Shown here: one piece after another, positions 11,739 to 22,810 of the stretch | How positions within the stretch are numbered: position 1 is the first letter of the stretch | Layout: each line of letters begins with the position of its first letter | Assembly (NCBI GenBank): GCA_016508695.1 | Contig: VNKQ01000011.1 | Span: forward strand, 1,550,001-1,614,000 | Reading direction: 5' to 3' | DNA: 64,000 nucleotides | DNA from: Hyphodiscus hymeniophilus | Lineage: Eukaryota > Ascomycota > Leotiomycetes > Helotiales > Hyphodiscaceae | The notes under the pieces: model-generated | Databases searched by the model: none | Seen by the model: the letters and a program-made list of their open reading frames with translations, nothing else | What the model was told of the DNA's origin: nothing | Program-made: the position numbers and the translations under genes

Positions 11739-12539
11739 CTAGCGATATGAGTGTTCCCATCTTGGCTCTCTCTTTACTAACACCCCACCTTCGCCCTGAA
11801 TCTGATGCGGCTCCCACAAGCCCTGCTGATAAGGATCACCCATGCCCACGTGCATACCCATACCGTATTGCTGCTGACCCATCAGACCCTGACCCATGAG
11901 TGGATCAGCCAGGTACTCGGAGCCTGGCATGCCAAAGCTATGGTACAGGCCATCGTGCTCGCTCAGATCATCATCGGCCCCACCGTGAAAGCTGGAGGCA
12001 GGGGTATTCGACTCCTCCTGCGGCGTGCTCGCATAGAGGCTGACGTTGGAAGATCCCGTCTCTCTCTTGACAAGAGGACTGTCTTCGAGACAGACATGGA
12101 AACGTTCCGCCAGGGTGCTGGGCTGGAAGCCCGCCTCGGGAGTGCCTCGGACAGGGGTGTGGTGACTCGATCCCGCCACCCCAACCTCCTCATTTATTTT
12201 CTGTGCGTCGTCGCTGTCTTTTCGGGCTTTGATCTTCTCCTTTTTGGGAGTCTTCTTTTCGACCTTCTTACGCCCGGAGCCTGAGTTCCGTGGCTTACGA
12301 ACGCTGGGGGTGCCGTCCATCTGCTTCTTGAAGCGGGAGTAGCGCATTCGAGCTGCATGGCCATTGGTGATTTCTTGCTGAAGCACCGGATCGTGTGCGA
12401 CTTTGTTCCAGTCGATCTGTTCGCAAGTGTTAGATTCAGCAGTGTTGGTGGGTGGTGGGAGCTCGGCACTTACGTCCTTCAGACATTTCTGACTGAGAAT
12501 GGCGTACAGGAGACGAACGATTGCGTTGTCGTTCGTCAT
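11739..12539 (-). CDS. Myb/SANT-like domain protein A
   Basis: Exons 12474..12539 and 11739..12416; the 57-bp intron (GTAAGT...ACAG) is a multiple of three without a stop and can be misread as coding, adding 19 false residues. The 247-aa product starts with a compact three-helix Myb/SANT-like domain: LLYAILSQKCLKD, then IDWNKVAHDP, then HAARMRYSRFKKQMDG (residues about 9-60). This layout matches the small Myb-like DNA-binding proteins common in Pezizomycotina. Next comes a lysine-rich segment (about 65-95, KKVEKKTPKKEK) suited to nuclear import or DNA backbone contact, and then a Ser/Thr-, Gly/Met/Gln-rich tail. First of seven related genes in this window. DNA binding is family inference; the target is unknown. 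Confidence 0.82.
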   Translation of the reverse strand: MTNDNAIVRLLYAILSQKCLKDVSAELPPPTNTAESNTCEQIDWNKVAHDPVLQQEITNGHAARMRYSRFKKQMDGTPSVRKPRNSGSGRKKVEKKTPKKEKIKARKDSDDAQKINEEVGVAGSSHHTPVRGTPEAGFQPSTLAERFHVCLEDSPLVKRETGSSNVSLYASTPQEESNTPASSFHGGADDDLSEHDGLYHSFGMPGSEYLADPLMGQGLMGQQQYGMGMHVGMGDPYQQGLWEPHQIQGEGGVLVKREPRWEHSYR

Positions 12540-14012
12540 GACTTGTGACTTCCTGAGGGTAGCCAGCGTGACTGATTTGAAAGGTTTGTAAGAGAATCGA
12601 GTACTGCTCGAGGAAGAGTGATGGGGAGAAGGCTGAGTGAAATGTAAATGGGGATCGAGCTATGGAATGCTGGACCGAGCAGCGCAGTGCAATATGAATT
12701 GGTCAATCTTGGGCACAAGGTTGAAGCGCACAGGATCTTCAGCGCGAATCAATGAGCGGTGTGAAATAACGAAAGGAGATCCGTGAGAGCCGGTGAGGGG
12801 AAGAAGTAGGAATCTGCCTCCTTTCACATTGTGGCATGAATAATGACGAAGGCTACGTGCAGGAGGGACATGTATGCGTGAATTGGACATAAGGAAACGC
12901 TATGAAAGAGTCACAAAGGATCCTTTGCATGCACGCTGCCTTGTCGCGCAGTCACACTCCTCAAGGAGAGTTGGGGTGATATGCACGGAACGGATAATGG
13001 ATTTGCACAATGCAGCTCCAGAGAAGGGGCTGATACACTTGATGGCTCGGTCCTCTTCTCTTGCATGATGTCAGTCGCTGCTGCCTTGACAACGAGATCC
13101 AGAGCAGAAGGATTCCGTTGATCAGGGCGACGGATTGAAGGAGAGTTGGAAAGTATCTGCATGCTCATTCGATGTCGTTGTCCACCGCGTTGCGCGTAAA
13201 GAGCTTGCATGAAGCTAGTAGGGGTGCCGATAGAGACGGGTGAGGAGCGATATCACGAGAGCGAGAGACAGCAAGAGATAGCAAGCGAAAACAGGAAAAA
13301 AGGAAAAAAAAGGAGAAAATAAAAAGAAAATAAAAAGAAAATAAAAATAAATTATATCTTAAGCTTGTCCTTCTTTGCTAAGGCTATTGTGGTTTTGCAG
13401 TATAAAAGAATACACAGCTGCAACTAGCTTCCGATGAGGTCTTTATGCAAGGGGCCGGTATACAAATAACTAGTCGCGGGGAAGACGGAAAGGCTGGGAT
13501 CTGCCATTTTTATAATGGTCAAAAGAAAAAGTACAACATGCGGTGATTCGACAATTGCAGCAGAAAGAGGCTGGTTATGACTCAACTACCAAGACCTAAT
13601 GCCGTCGTGGTCAGAGGTAAGCTTCTCATAGGTTGTGCACTCTTCGAGTACTCTTCTTCAGGGGCAGGCCTTATCTGTTAGAAGCTGCAGACAGCACTCT
13701 ATCTGAGATCCTGGAAGTTCCCATCATCGTCAAATCATGAATAGCTGAGAAGTTGCGGTGAGAAAGAACTAGCTGTTTCTAGCATTGGCTTGACAAGGTA
13801 GGTGTGGTTGGCTGGCTTTGACTTGAAGTGAATTGCTTTCCTCGCCTCGCCTCGCTTACCCTTTCTTACTTGAAGTCTATCTGCCTCGAATCCTTTCTCT
13901 ATCGCCATAGTGACCTCAAATTAAACAAACAAAGTCTACAATCTTCTGCAACCACAGCTACGACACAACAAGATATTAGTTCTTTAAAGGATATCCAGCC
14001 TCCAAAGCAACC
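12540..14012. other. Intergenic between Myb-like genes A and B
   Basis: About 1.47 kb shared upstream region of two divergent Myb-like genes. It contains an A-rich low-complexity block at 13287-13352 and a short CCTCG repeat near 13840-13857 followed by pyrimidine-rich leader sequence. No coding frame can be supported. Confidence 0.5.
13287..13352. repeat. A-rich low-complexity tract
   Basis: Purine tract of degenerate GGAAAAA and AATAAAAAGA units on the plus strand in the shared promoter region of genes A and B. It may be a nucleosome-poor promoter element. Confidence 0.7.
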
Positions 14013-14807
14013 ATGGCTCCAGCAACTGGCTCGACTTGGGACGGTGCCTCTGACAGAGACCTACTTCTCACCATCATCGATGAAGGTGGACCTGGTTCCT
14101 CGAAGTGGCAGGTCATTGCAGACAAGATGCAGGCCAAAGGCTACACCTTCACCAAGGAGGCTTGTCGGTAAGTCATCAGCTTCAAACTTATTATCATCGT
14201 TACGAGTCTTGATGCTCAGCGCGGGTTTTGTCGCAAGTGTCGGGAACCAGCTTGCCTTCAGCAACTTTTGAGGCTTTGAACATCGGGTCCAAATCGCACT
14301 CAGTTTCAAAAATCCCTTTCCCTTTCCTTTCCTTTCCTTTCCTTTCAACCATCCAAACATCAGCTGACAGCTCCTAGCCAGCATTTCCAGAAAATCCGAA
14401 AGGAGAGTAGATCAAGCAACCCCGGCGGCCCCTCTCCAGTTCGTCCTGGCCCCATCGTTCCGAAGACTCGCGCTCCAAAAGGAACCAACTCTGCGAAGTC
14501 CACCCCTCGTAAGGGAAAATCTATGACCGACTCGTTCGCTACCACCAACGGCTCCTCCAACAGCTTCGATGACGACGATGATGACATGATCACTCCCTCG
14601 AAGCGCAAGCGTACGGTCAAGGAAGAGTTTGGTGTCCAGAGCGCTCCTCTGTTCAAGATCGAGGGCCAGGGAGTTGAGACAAAGCCCATTGACTTGGATC
14701 AGGACGAGTAAGCCATTCAGCTACGAGTGGGCTGAAGTCTTTGACGATGGATACTGACTGGAACACACAGTATTTACGACGATTATGATGAAGTCCAATA
14801 CGCTTGA
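14013..14807 (+). CDS. Myb-like domain protein B
   Basis: Three exons, 14013..14167, 14378..14707 and 14771..14807, giving 173 aa. The start is in CAACCATGGC. The first intron is long (210 bp), ends CTAG after a GCTGAC branch site and contains a CCTTT repeat; the third exon is only 37 nt and restores DIYDDYDEVQYA at the C terminus. Residues about 9-60 form a Myb-like domain: DRDLLLTIIDEGGPGSSKW, then a helix ending TKEACR and HFQKIRKE. The tryptophan in SSKWQVIADKM is typical of the Myb core. The rest is basic and then acidic, with a poly-Asp run and SKRKRTVKEEF, a plausible nuclear localisation signal. This is the most Myb-like and the least similar of the seven family members here, and its intron positions differ from the others. 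Confidence 0.82.
14314..14345. repeat. CCTTT pyrimidine repeat in intron
   Basis: Run of five CCTTT-type units just upstream of the branch site of intron 1 of Myb-like gene B. It probably acts as an extended polypyrimidine stretch and is likely to vary in length. Confidence 0.7.
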
Positions 14808-16529
14808 GCTCAACTTGCGTCGGACATTCCTTCTTCGTCTTCTCTTCGTTTTCTCAACATCAGCTTTTCCGAGTCGATGGGCTGCGCTGGATTACCGCTG
14901 GGCGAGGAGAACGAATGGAAATGAATATGAAACTGGCTGATTATTTGACAATGCGAAACGATTCTCTTTCCCTTCCTTGCGCTATGGCCGGCGAGCCTTC
15001 ATAACGAATTCCGAAAATGCAGGAGGAATAGCCTCTGCTTCTGAGTCTCGACGTTCTTCTACTACTCGAGCTCTTTGGTCTTTTGCCTTTAGCAATCCCG
15101 ATGATTCTTTTAGAAAGCAAAATAGAACTGCCTTGATTTAAAAATGCTTTCTGTCTCAGGTAGCTGTTGTAATCTCTCGGGTATTAAACGAGCCCCTTTT
15201 GTACAGAAGCTGACGGTTGAAAACACAAACCTAGGTACCTTTTTTGCTACAGGTAATGTTCATGTAGCACTTGTAGCGTCTCGCGTCTTACACGAGCCCC
15301 CTTTGTATAGAAACTGACGGTTGAAAACACAAACCTGGGTACCTACCTTTCTATAGGCAATGTAGCTCTTGTAGCGTCTCGCGTCTTAAACGAGCCCCTT
15401 TTCTACCGATGATAACGCCTAGAGTCACAGACCTATGTATGAAAGACCCCTTAGGCATATCTGAATTCAGATCTAAGTAATTATCTCTAAAAACTCTTGT
15501 AATACACAAGATAGACTCAGGATAGAGCTCGATAGAGAGCATGTGCGACTCGGTCCGGAAATAGAGAGACTTTAAGCGAACGCCCGGCTCCCCTGAACCT
15601 CGACTTGACTTCCCTGCTTTTCTCCCCTGCAAGGAACTCGAAACGGTCGGAAAGGCAAAAGTGCTCAGCTGAGAGCGTGCGCAGCCCGCGTATGCACGAA
15701 GCTCATGTTGTGACGGGCGATTTCGTTACCCGTTCCTGCTTTTAGTAGTACTGATTATACTCGAATTACAATGATTGCAAATTGCTCTTAGTTCGAAAGA
15801 AGTGTTTGCTTGAAGCGCTTATCTCTGACGGCTTGGAAATTGCGTAGGCAGTTAAAACAAATCTTGATTTTGTAAGCTAAATCCTGGCTGTTGTTCTTTC
15901 CAAGCGGCAGAGAATAGTACAATGCATACGTTGAACCTTGAAGTGCAGCTACAGGTAGCAAACACGGACTCGCAAGTCTTTTCTCCTTTAGATTGCAGAT
16001 CCAGCTCAGGATCCCAAACCAATGTTCTCTTCTGTCCTTATCATGTAGCACAGTAATGAAGCTGGTGAAGGAGAGCAGTCACAAAGTCGTGCCGTGTGCT
16101 TCAGCACCAGGCCTGTCCCTTCACAATATCTCCAGCAGAGCAGGGCGAGTGCGCGGGCGTTTGCATATTGTTGAGCATGCCGGACAAGGGGACTGGACGT
16201 CTCAACTATATGCGCAACGCGTTGATCCTACAATATGGGTGCGGGGTTTCGGTTTGCCTGCTCGAGGGCTCTGCGTGCGCTTCTCTACACCGCATTTATG
16301 ACTCTGAGGCGGCGATTGTGTGCCTCAATCTGCTCTGCTGTCTGTTCATACATCTAACCCGCGGCCCTTGGTGTCGGTTTGAGAGTATCAACCCGCTTCG
16401 CTGTCTATTGTCTCGAGCTTGAAAAACTCCATAGACTTCCCTCACATCGTGCCTTTACTATCAATTCTCTCCCCTGTCAACGTTTTAAATCAAAAACTTA
16501 GCCATCTTTCAGTCCCACTCGTAGTAGCC
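14808..16529. other. Intergenic between Myb-like genes B and C
   Basis: About 1.7 kb. Apart from the tandem repeat at about 15150-15410 no element or coding frame can be supported. Both flanking genes are on the plus strand. Confidence 0.5.
15150..15410. repeat. About 100-bp tandem repeat, ~2.4 copies
   Basis: The block cgagcccc...gacggttgaaaacacaaacc...ggtacct recurs with its cgagcccc core at 15189, 15293 and 15391 (periods about 104 and 98). The third copy is partial. Copies differ by scattered substitutions. Confidence 0.8.
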
Positions 16530-17216
16530 ATGTCTCAAGATACAACGGCCGCTTCTGCTCCAATCGCAGCTCCGACTGCCAAAGATGGCCTCTTTTTTCT
16601 CACAATACTGATGAACATGAGCAATAAACCAGAAGTACCTTTTCCCCTCCATTTATCCACCAACAAGCCAATTCCAATCCTCTAACCGCGCTCACTTCCC
16701 AATCCTTAAAACCACTCTGACAAACCTATAGGTTGACTGGGACCTCGTCGCTGCCGAGGCCGGCTTCAAGAACGCCAAAGTGGCCTCGACCAGGTTCGGT
16801 CAAATGAAGAAGAAATTCATCGGGCCCAGCACGCCCAGCACCCAATCTCCAAATGTTTCGTTCTCCTCGACCACGACCGTGCCCAACACGCCAAGGACTC
16901 CGACGGGGTCCCCTTCAAAGAGAGTGAAGAAGGAGGTCGGCAGCGGAACCAATGTCAGTTCCAGCGGGGTCCGGAAGATACCTGGTAAGTTTTATTCTTT
17001 GTGTGGTTGATTGAGGCGAAAGGGAAAAAGTTGCTGACAGACATGGCAGGTAAAGGGAAGGAGACATTGAGTCGAGGATCGACCTCTAAGGTCCGAGGTC
17101 TGGCATTAGAGGATGCTGAGAACGAGGAGGAGATCGTGGTCCGCGTCCAGAAGAAGGCGGGTAAGTATGAGGAGGATGGAGACGAGGATTTCTGGATCCC
17201 CGATGATGAGTGTTGA
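16530..17216 (+). CDS. Myb/SANT-like domain protein C
   Basis: Exons 16530..16634, 16732..16984 and 17050..17216 give 174 aa. Intron 1 (GTACCT...CTATAG, CTGAC branch) is phase 0 and falls directly before VDWDLVAAEAGF; intron 2 (GTAAGT...GGCAG) is phase 1. Residues about 18-70 form the Myb-like domain, with helix 1 LFFLTILMN, the VDWDLVA motif and the basic recognition helix STRFGQMKKK. A Ser/Thr/Pro-rich linker follows, then KRVKKEVGSGTN, which is shared with gene M 23 kb away, and an acidic end DFWIPDDEC. The conserved intron and the shared tail motif mark C and M as the closest paralogues in the window. Confidence 0.82.
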
Positions 17217-17447
17217 CTGTTGACGGGCCTTGACCACGAACTTGCAGCTACTTTAGCTTACGTCCTTTCGTAGACTTCTTTTGATAGTCCATTAAAATCA
17301 ACGAGTCTCTCCTCGCCATTCAAGCATGCATCCCAAGGTATGAGCAACTTTGCGAGAACTACTCGGACACCAAAATGGCACTGACAAAGAATTGTAACGA
17401 CATCTTACGATGACAACATAGACCAAACGAGATCATAAATTGCTACC

Positions 17448-19454
17448 CTACTTGGCCTTACTCGACCTTTCCTTCCCATTCACCTTTTTCTTACTCGCAT
17501 CACCCTTACTGGCCTTGGGATCGATGCCCTTCTTACGCATCAAATTCTTCTTCCCCTTCTCAATATACACCTCGTCTTCCGCATCATCAAAGCCTCCAAA
17601 CTCGTCCTCTGCCTCCTCCTCCGTCTCTGGGACTGGCCGCTTATCTACTACCTCCTCGTCACCCGCATCGACCTTGACTGTTGCAGCAGCACCAGTTGGC
17701 GACGGTCCCGTCTTCTTGAATTTCGAGACGAAGAATCCGTCGACGTTGTATGCGTGAGGATAATATCTCCTCGTCATCTTCATGGACTTATCGAAGGACT
17801 TCCCCATGTACGCTGTGAAACCTTCCTTTCCGAACACCAAGCCTGTCTCTACGAGCTTGACATTTGGTCTCTTGGACAACGCATATTGTACCACGCCTTC
17901 GTTTTCCTCCACCGTTACCGAACATGTTGAATAGACAACATATCCACCCGTTTTGCTAGCATGATCCACTGAATCAATCGCCGCCAACAAAAGCTGCTTT
18001 TGCAAATGTGGCAGCATCAAAAAATCCCTCTCGGTCTTATTCGTTTTGACACTAGCATCCTTGGCGATGACTCCAGTCCCAGAGCATGGAGCATCAAGAA
18101 GTACTCTATCGAATCCTCCAATGACTTTCGGAAACTCCCTGGCGTCGTAATTACACACAATGGTATTTTTGGCGCCGAGGCGGTGAATGTTACCGATCAG
18201 ACCTTTGGAACGCGATTTATTGCTGTCGTTTGCAAAGATACAACCAGTATTCTTCATGAGCGCAGCAATATGCGTCGTCTTTCCACCGGGCGCAGAAGCC
18301 ATATCGAGTACTCGCTCATGTTCTTGTGGTGCGAGGGCCATGACGGGAAGGAAGGAGGAAGCAGCTTGTAGGATGTAATGACCTGCGAGATACTCAGGTG
18401 TAGCTCCTAGGGGAACAGGGGATTCGAAGATTTGAAGTCCAATCTTCGACCATTTCCCAACAGGTTCAAGGGTTACGCCACGGTTAATGAGCGCTTGTGC
18501 TAGATCTCGACGATGGGTTTTGAGGGTATTGGTGCGGATTACGACGGGGCGCGGTGTTTCGTTTGCTTCGAAGAAGGCGAATGCTTCTTTGGGAGGAAAC
18601 AGGTTGAAGAGTTTTTCAGCAAGGTAGGGAGAGTATCCATAATAAACACATATATCCTTCAGCAGCTGCGCAGTGTATTCTGCTCTCGATCGTCCTTCTT
18701 CTGCAAGTTTTGAGAATTCATCGAGGACACGGACTGTGTCATTGATTCGTGTCCTCAGTAGTTGTAAATCAGGTGCGAGTAAAGCATTGGTCTTGACGCC
18801 CTCTTCATCAGATTCATCGTCGGAAAGGATATGTGGTCGATCTCCAGCAATGTTCGTCTGCAAGGCAGCTTCCTCTAACTCAGCCTGTGCATCAGCCTCC
18901 TGCTCCGCCATCTGCTCATCCAACTTCCTCGTCAAACCCGCGATATTGGCAGCAGTCAATTTCTCCTCCGCATCACTCTCATCCTCATCCTCCGAGAACA
19001 TAGCCTTATGCGCATGATCATCCTCGGAATCATACACCTCGCTCCCTGATTCCAAAAAGTCATCTCCATCTCCCAATCCGCCCTCCTCGCCCTCAATAGA
19101 AAGGTCATCAAACTCGTCATTCATAAAATCTGCAGCATCTGAATCCTCGTCCTCTTCGTCGGAGAGCGGTAAAGGGACCGCCTCGGGCTTTTTCGATTTC
19201 TTCAGCGCAGACTTTTGTGAGGGGAGTGCCATTGAATTCGTGAACCCTTTGGCCTTGCCGTTTGTCTTCTCCTTCTTGTCCTTTCTCGCAGGCTTGGAGT
19301 CGGAGCCGTTCGTTCGCCGTTTCTTCACATATTGCTGGCTTTCTGCTCTTGATTCCGTAACGCTCATGCCCGCCTTGCGCTTGAGGTTCGTGAAATGTGC
19401 TTCATCAAGGGGTTCAGGCGCACCCTGCTTCTTCATTCGTCGTCCGACTCCCAT
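17448..19454 (-). CDS. NOP2: Nop2, 25S rRNA cytosine-C5 methyltransferase
   Basis: Single-exon 668-aa protein. Nop2 is a nucleolar enzyme that methylates a cytosine of 25S rRNA and is needed for 60S subunit assembly. The N-terminal third is charged, with lysine-rich and long acidic tracts (DEEDEDSDAADF region). The catalytic part shows the NOL1/NOP2/sun order: a substrate-binding PRPVVIRTNTLK segment, the SAM motif VLDMASAPGGKTTHIAAL (about residue 380), DAPCSGTG (cysteine near 455) and YSTCSV (cysteine near 505). Both cysteines used by this methyltransferase class are present. A lysine-rich C-terminal tail follows. It is divergent with GET5, with 244 bp between the start codons. Confidence 0.96.
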   Translation of the reverse strand: MGVGRRMKKQGAPEPLDEAHFTNLKRKAGMSVTESRAESQQYVKKRRTNGSDSKPARKDKKEKTNGKAKGFTNSMALPSQKSALKKSKKPEAVPLPLSDEEDEDSDAADFMNDEFDDLSIEGEEGGLGDGDDFLESGSEVYDSEDDHAHKAMFSEDEDESDAEEKLTAANIAGLTRKLDEQMAEQEADAQAELEEAALQTNIAGDRPHILSDDESDEEGVKTNALLAPDLQLLRTRINDTVRVLDEFSKLAEEGRSRAEYTAQLLKDICVYYGYSPYLAEKLFNLFPPKEAFAFFEANETPRPVVIRTNTLKTHRRDLAQALINRGVTLEPVGKWSKIGLQIFESPVPLGATPEYLAGHYILQAASSFLPVMALAPQEHERVLDMASAPGGKTTHIAALMKNTGCIFANDSNKSRSKGLIGNIHRLGAKNTIVCNYDAREFPKVIGGFDRVLLDAPCSGTGVIAKDASVKTNKTERDFLMLPHLQKQLLLAAIDSVDHASKTGGYVVYSTCSVTVEENEGVVQYALSKRPNVKLVETGLVFGKEGFTAYMGKSFDKSMKMTRRYYPHAYNVDGFFVSKFKKTGPSPTGAAATVKVDAGDEEVVDKRPVPETEEEAEDEFGGFDDAEDEVYIEKGKKNLMRKKGIDPKASKGDASKKKVNGKERSSKAK

Positions 19455-19698
19455 ATTGCCTGCTTCCCTTTCTCGAAGGGTCGTGAATTGGCGGAGAAGG
19501 GTAGAAGTTGAGTTTCCGACTCAAGATTTCCTCGCCAGAAAACTTCAACGCTGCAACATTTTTTGCGGGCTGATGCGCTAGGGCCGTTTCTTCGGCGCCG
19601 ATTCCCCGTGCCAAGACCTGCGACTCTGTGCTCTGGTCTGGTGGTTTCCAGCCTCAGGACATCACAAGCAAACATATATCTCGCGATTCGATTTCAAG

Positions 19699-20354
19699 AT
19701 GACCGAACTCAGCTTCGCAAAGCAATTTCTGACGACTTTGGATACGAAACCAACGAAGATACCAGCCGACCATGTCGAAGACCCCAGGAATTATCCTGCG
19801 CACAGCGCTGTACGTCATATTTCACCAAGTACAGCTACTTAAACTAACAAAACACAGTATATCCTCCCCAAGATGCCCAAACCGTTAGCCAAGAAGCAGA
19901 AACTCGCTCCGGGCTCCGAACGCTCTCTAGACATAACCCTAAAATCCCTACGCAATCCTCCCCTCGACATCACGCTCTCCTCGCAATCACCCAGTACCTC
20001 GATCCTCGATCTCAAAACTGCCATCACATCCCAAACATCTATTCCAATCTCCACGCTCCGATTGTTGTACAAGAAGAAACCTGTTTCGGATAGCAAGGTG
20101 CTGAAGGATATCGTAAGCGAGGAGGAGCATAAGGCCGAGTTCTCTGTTATGGTTCTTGGGGTGCGGCGACTGTCAAAAAGGGTGAGGAAGAGATCATTCC
20201 ACCGGTAGCACAGGGTATGCATGGGGTGGAAACGCTGGGTAGTGAGGACTTTTGGGTGGATTTGAGAGGATTCTTGGTGCAAAGATTGAGGAATGAGGGG
20301 GAAGGAGAGAAGGTGTACGGGGTTTTTAGGAAGGCTTGGGATCAGCAGAAGTGA
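19699..20354 (+). CDS. Get5-like ubiquitin-like protein, frame broken
   Basis: Homologue of Get5/Mdy2, which together with Get4 hands tail-anchored proteins to the Get3 pathway. Exon 1 is 19699..19809 (37 codons, MTELSFAKQFL start, N-terminal Get4-binding type helix). A 48-bp intron (GTACGT...ACACAG) follows, and exon 2 starts at 19858. Residues about 58-137 are the ubiquitin-like domain. At the GGGG run 20158-20161 the frame is lost: the next frame continues with homologous-looking sequence (GEEEIIPPVAQG, then DFWVDLRGFLVQRL and a final KAWDQQK), which is the C-terminal dimerisation region, ending at 20354. One missing G explains everything, so this is either a recent mutation or a base-calling error. 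Reading only the first frame gives a false tail ending at 20208. Confidence 0.82.
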
Positions 20355-21206
20355 TTTGATACTGTGTTGATAGGGTTTGGGCATTAAGCGTGGCGTTTGC
20401 ATGCATAAAGATGTCCTGATGAACATATCTGGAATGAGACATCAGCCATAACTATACTAGCATGTGGAAATTTGAACTTTTGAATTTCTCTGTGGCCTTG
20501 ATTCGTTCTGTAGAGGCTAGGCTTCTTGACGCAATTTTTGTCTGGAACTTCCTCAAAAGTGGAAAACATGGCCTACATGGGTTTGCAGGAAGGTTTGCAG
20601 CCAGTATCCCGTGCCTGTAGCCGATGTTTAAGTAGCGTTGTCTCCAATATTACTTGCCTATCCCTACTGCTCCATTCTAGTTACAGGATTCATAGCAATC
20701 CACATCGATGATAATGCTAATTGTTGGACCCACAACAATCATATCGATCGTAGGTGTGGTGACATAGAATCTACAGCTGATTGAGGTACTCTGCAGCCTC
20801 GCAAGACTTCCTTTGGAGTTGGGCAGCACAGTTAACAGAGCTCTGCATCAAACGACACAGCTATGGTTGACTGGAGTTCTGGGCTATTTGAAAGTCTGCG
20901 TCTTGAAAGACTTGTCCGGATTTCTCTGGGGTGGAACCGAAACTCTCGAACGAACAGGCATTTAACCATCGAGACTTCTCGACCATACGATTTGACCAAG
21001 CTGAGTTTAATAGCATTTGCACGGCGGAAGTATAATATTTTGAAGGACTCTATTCGCTCAAAAGAACTTCGGGATCGAAAAATGGCTTTTGAGTCATCAT
21101 ATTTCGCTCCAGCTCATGAAGGCATCTATGCCTAGCAAACACACTGCTAAGGAAATCCTTCTGTCCCCTCCTTATCGACGCTTTGCATTCATTTGTTCTG
21201 GGTGAC
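20355..21206. other. Intergenic, no gene seen
   Basis: About 850 bases between the convergent ends of GET5 and cofilin. No frame with coding character. Confidence 0.45.
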
Positions 21207-22111
21207 TCATGCCAATCCCTTGCTGACCTTCGCCAAGACTGACTGGTATTCAATATCGTCCTCATCGTTTGCTTGGAATTCAGTTGCAATGCCGTTCAGA
21301 GCGCGCTTGAGAGCGTCTTTGGAGGAGGCGTACACCATCTTGGGCTGGTTTTTGGAGCAATTAGCAGGGTAGAATTGGGGCGGAGTTTGGTCGGGCATTG
21401 AAAACATCAAACGTACCTGGATACCGGCATCATCTGGGGACCATGCGATGAATGTGATCTTGCTTCTTGATCCCTCACCAGAAGCCAAGTCGTAGTTAAA
21501 GTCGTAGACAGCATATCTGGGGCCTTTTCCAACTTTGCCCTGTTATAGTATCAGCATCGCCATCCACAACTAACCTCATAGCGTAATGAACAGCATACGG
21601 TCTTGGTTTTGGATTGAGCGTTGACAAGCTTCTCCCGGAAGTTATCCCAGTCACCATCTTCGCTTGTCTCTTCAACAACGATCTCCTTGTAGTCGTCCGA
21701 AAGCTTATACAAGATATACTTGATTTTCTTGTTAAGCTTCAACTCGTTGAACTTCGAGATGCACTCGGGTGAGATGGACACTCTGAATGTTGTTGTCAGC
21801 AGGAATTCTGGACCATGTGTCGTTCGAGGGGGTGTCAGCGATCGAGGCGGGGAGTGAAGGTGGCTAGGTTTGAACCACCCGTCCAGAACAAAACATTCAG
21901 AACATGCGTCAGAGATATAATCTGGAGGGAAAGCAGATCATGCCCAACCATCCAAGTTCAGATGTGCTATTGACCGAGTGATTGTTGCGCGATAGGCGGA
22001 AGGTAGCGCATATAGAGTTAGAAGTTGTACTGACCCTGATTGAGACTGTAAATCTTCAAATTAGCTCGGTTCAATCTGACATGTTGTAAATGATTCCAAA
22101 TTGCATACCAT
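21207..22111 (-). CDS. Cofilin (ADF/cofilin actin-severing protein)
   Basis: Five exons on the minus strand: 22109..22111, 22035..22045, 21599..21782, 21417..21539 and 21207..21344, giving 152 aa. Exon 1 is the ATG alone (GTATGC donor follows) and exon 2 is 11 nt, encoding SQSG. The join reproduces the usual N terminus MSQSGVSISPEC. Introns of 59 and 72 bp split SKTKT/GKVGKGPRYAVYDF and DDAGIQ/PKMVYASSKDAL; the 72-bp intron is in frame and would be misread as 24 coding residues. The actin-binding long helix KMVYASSKDALKRAL is intact. Cofilin severs and depolymerises actin filaments in cortical patches and the contractile ring. Confidence 0.95.
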
Positions 22112-22810
22112 TGTGACAGCTATCCTATCTCTTCTGTTTCTTCACTTCTGCGACTTCATAGACGTCAGCCTTTCCATCTTCGAAGCCAAATCCCAACCCC
22201 GCGCGGCATGGCCGGTTCCTATCGCTGTGGAAAGATGCACGTACTGTGTGTGAGAGGTGTACTGAGATCTGCAAGAGTGTTGAGGAGATGCGGATTATAT
22301 TGCGAAAGGTTAGGAGAATGATGCGCTTGTTTTTGGAAGTCTGGGTGGTGGGGTGAGATTCGGCGCTAGTACTGTAATCCTTGGTGGGCTGCCTGCTGCG
22401 TCAATTGACCAGGAAACGAGGCCTTACTGTACAATACTTCGAATGATGGGCTCGCTTAAATAGAAGTTATCCGCGGCTGAAGATACATCATTTCGGATTC
22501 AAATGGAGCTACGATTTTATATAGCAGCCTGATCAGTGACAAATCGTACACGCAAGCAGAGGGTTGAGAATGGTATATGCAATGTTTAAGTGGTTTTTGG
22601 ATTGTTTCTTATTATTCTACATTTGAATTCTTCAAATTCCCGGCCTCTAAAAGACCAAATCGCTCCGCAATGCCAGATACAAGACAAGAGTGAAGAGTGA
22701 GCGGGGTGTATTGTACAACTTTTGGAACAGCCGTGATGTGATGCTCGCGGGGATATGGTCCAAGAAGCAACAGCGTAAAAGATTATTGCGCGTTTGTGGT
22801 CACCTCTCAT

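Noticed and set aside
20161..20213. 53-bp intron as an explanation for the GET5 frame change
   Set aside because: It has GT and AG ends and the phase fits, but the skipped bases encode family-like sequence in the shifted frame and no branch site is seen; a missing G is simpler.
21860..21890. GGTTCAAACC as a tRNA B box
   Set aside because: The flanking bases do not form a T-arm stem and no A box lies at the right distance; it falls inside a cofilin intron.
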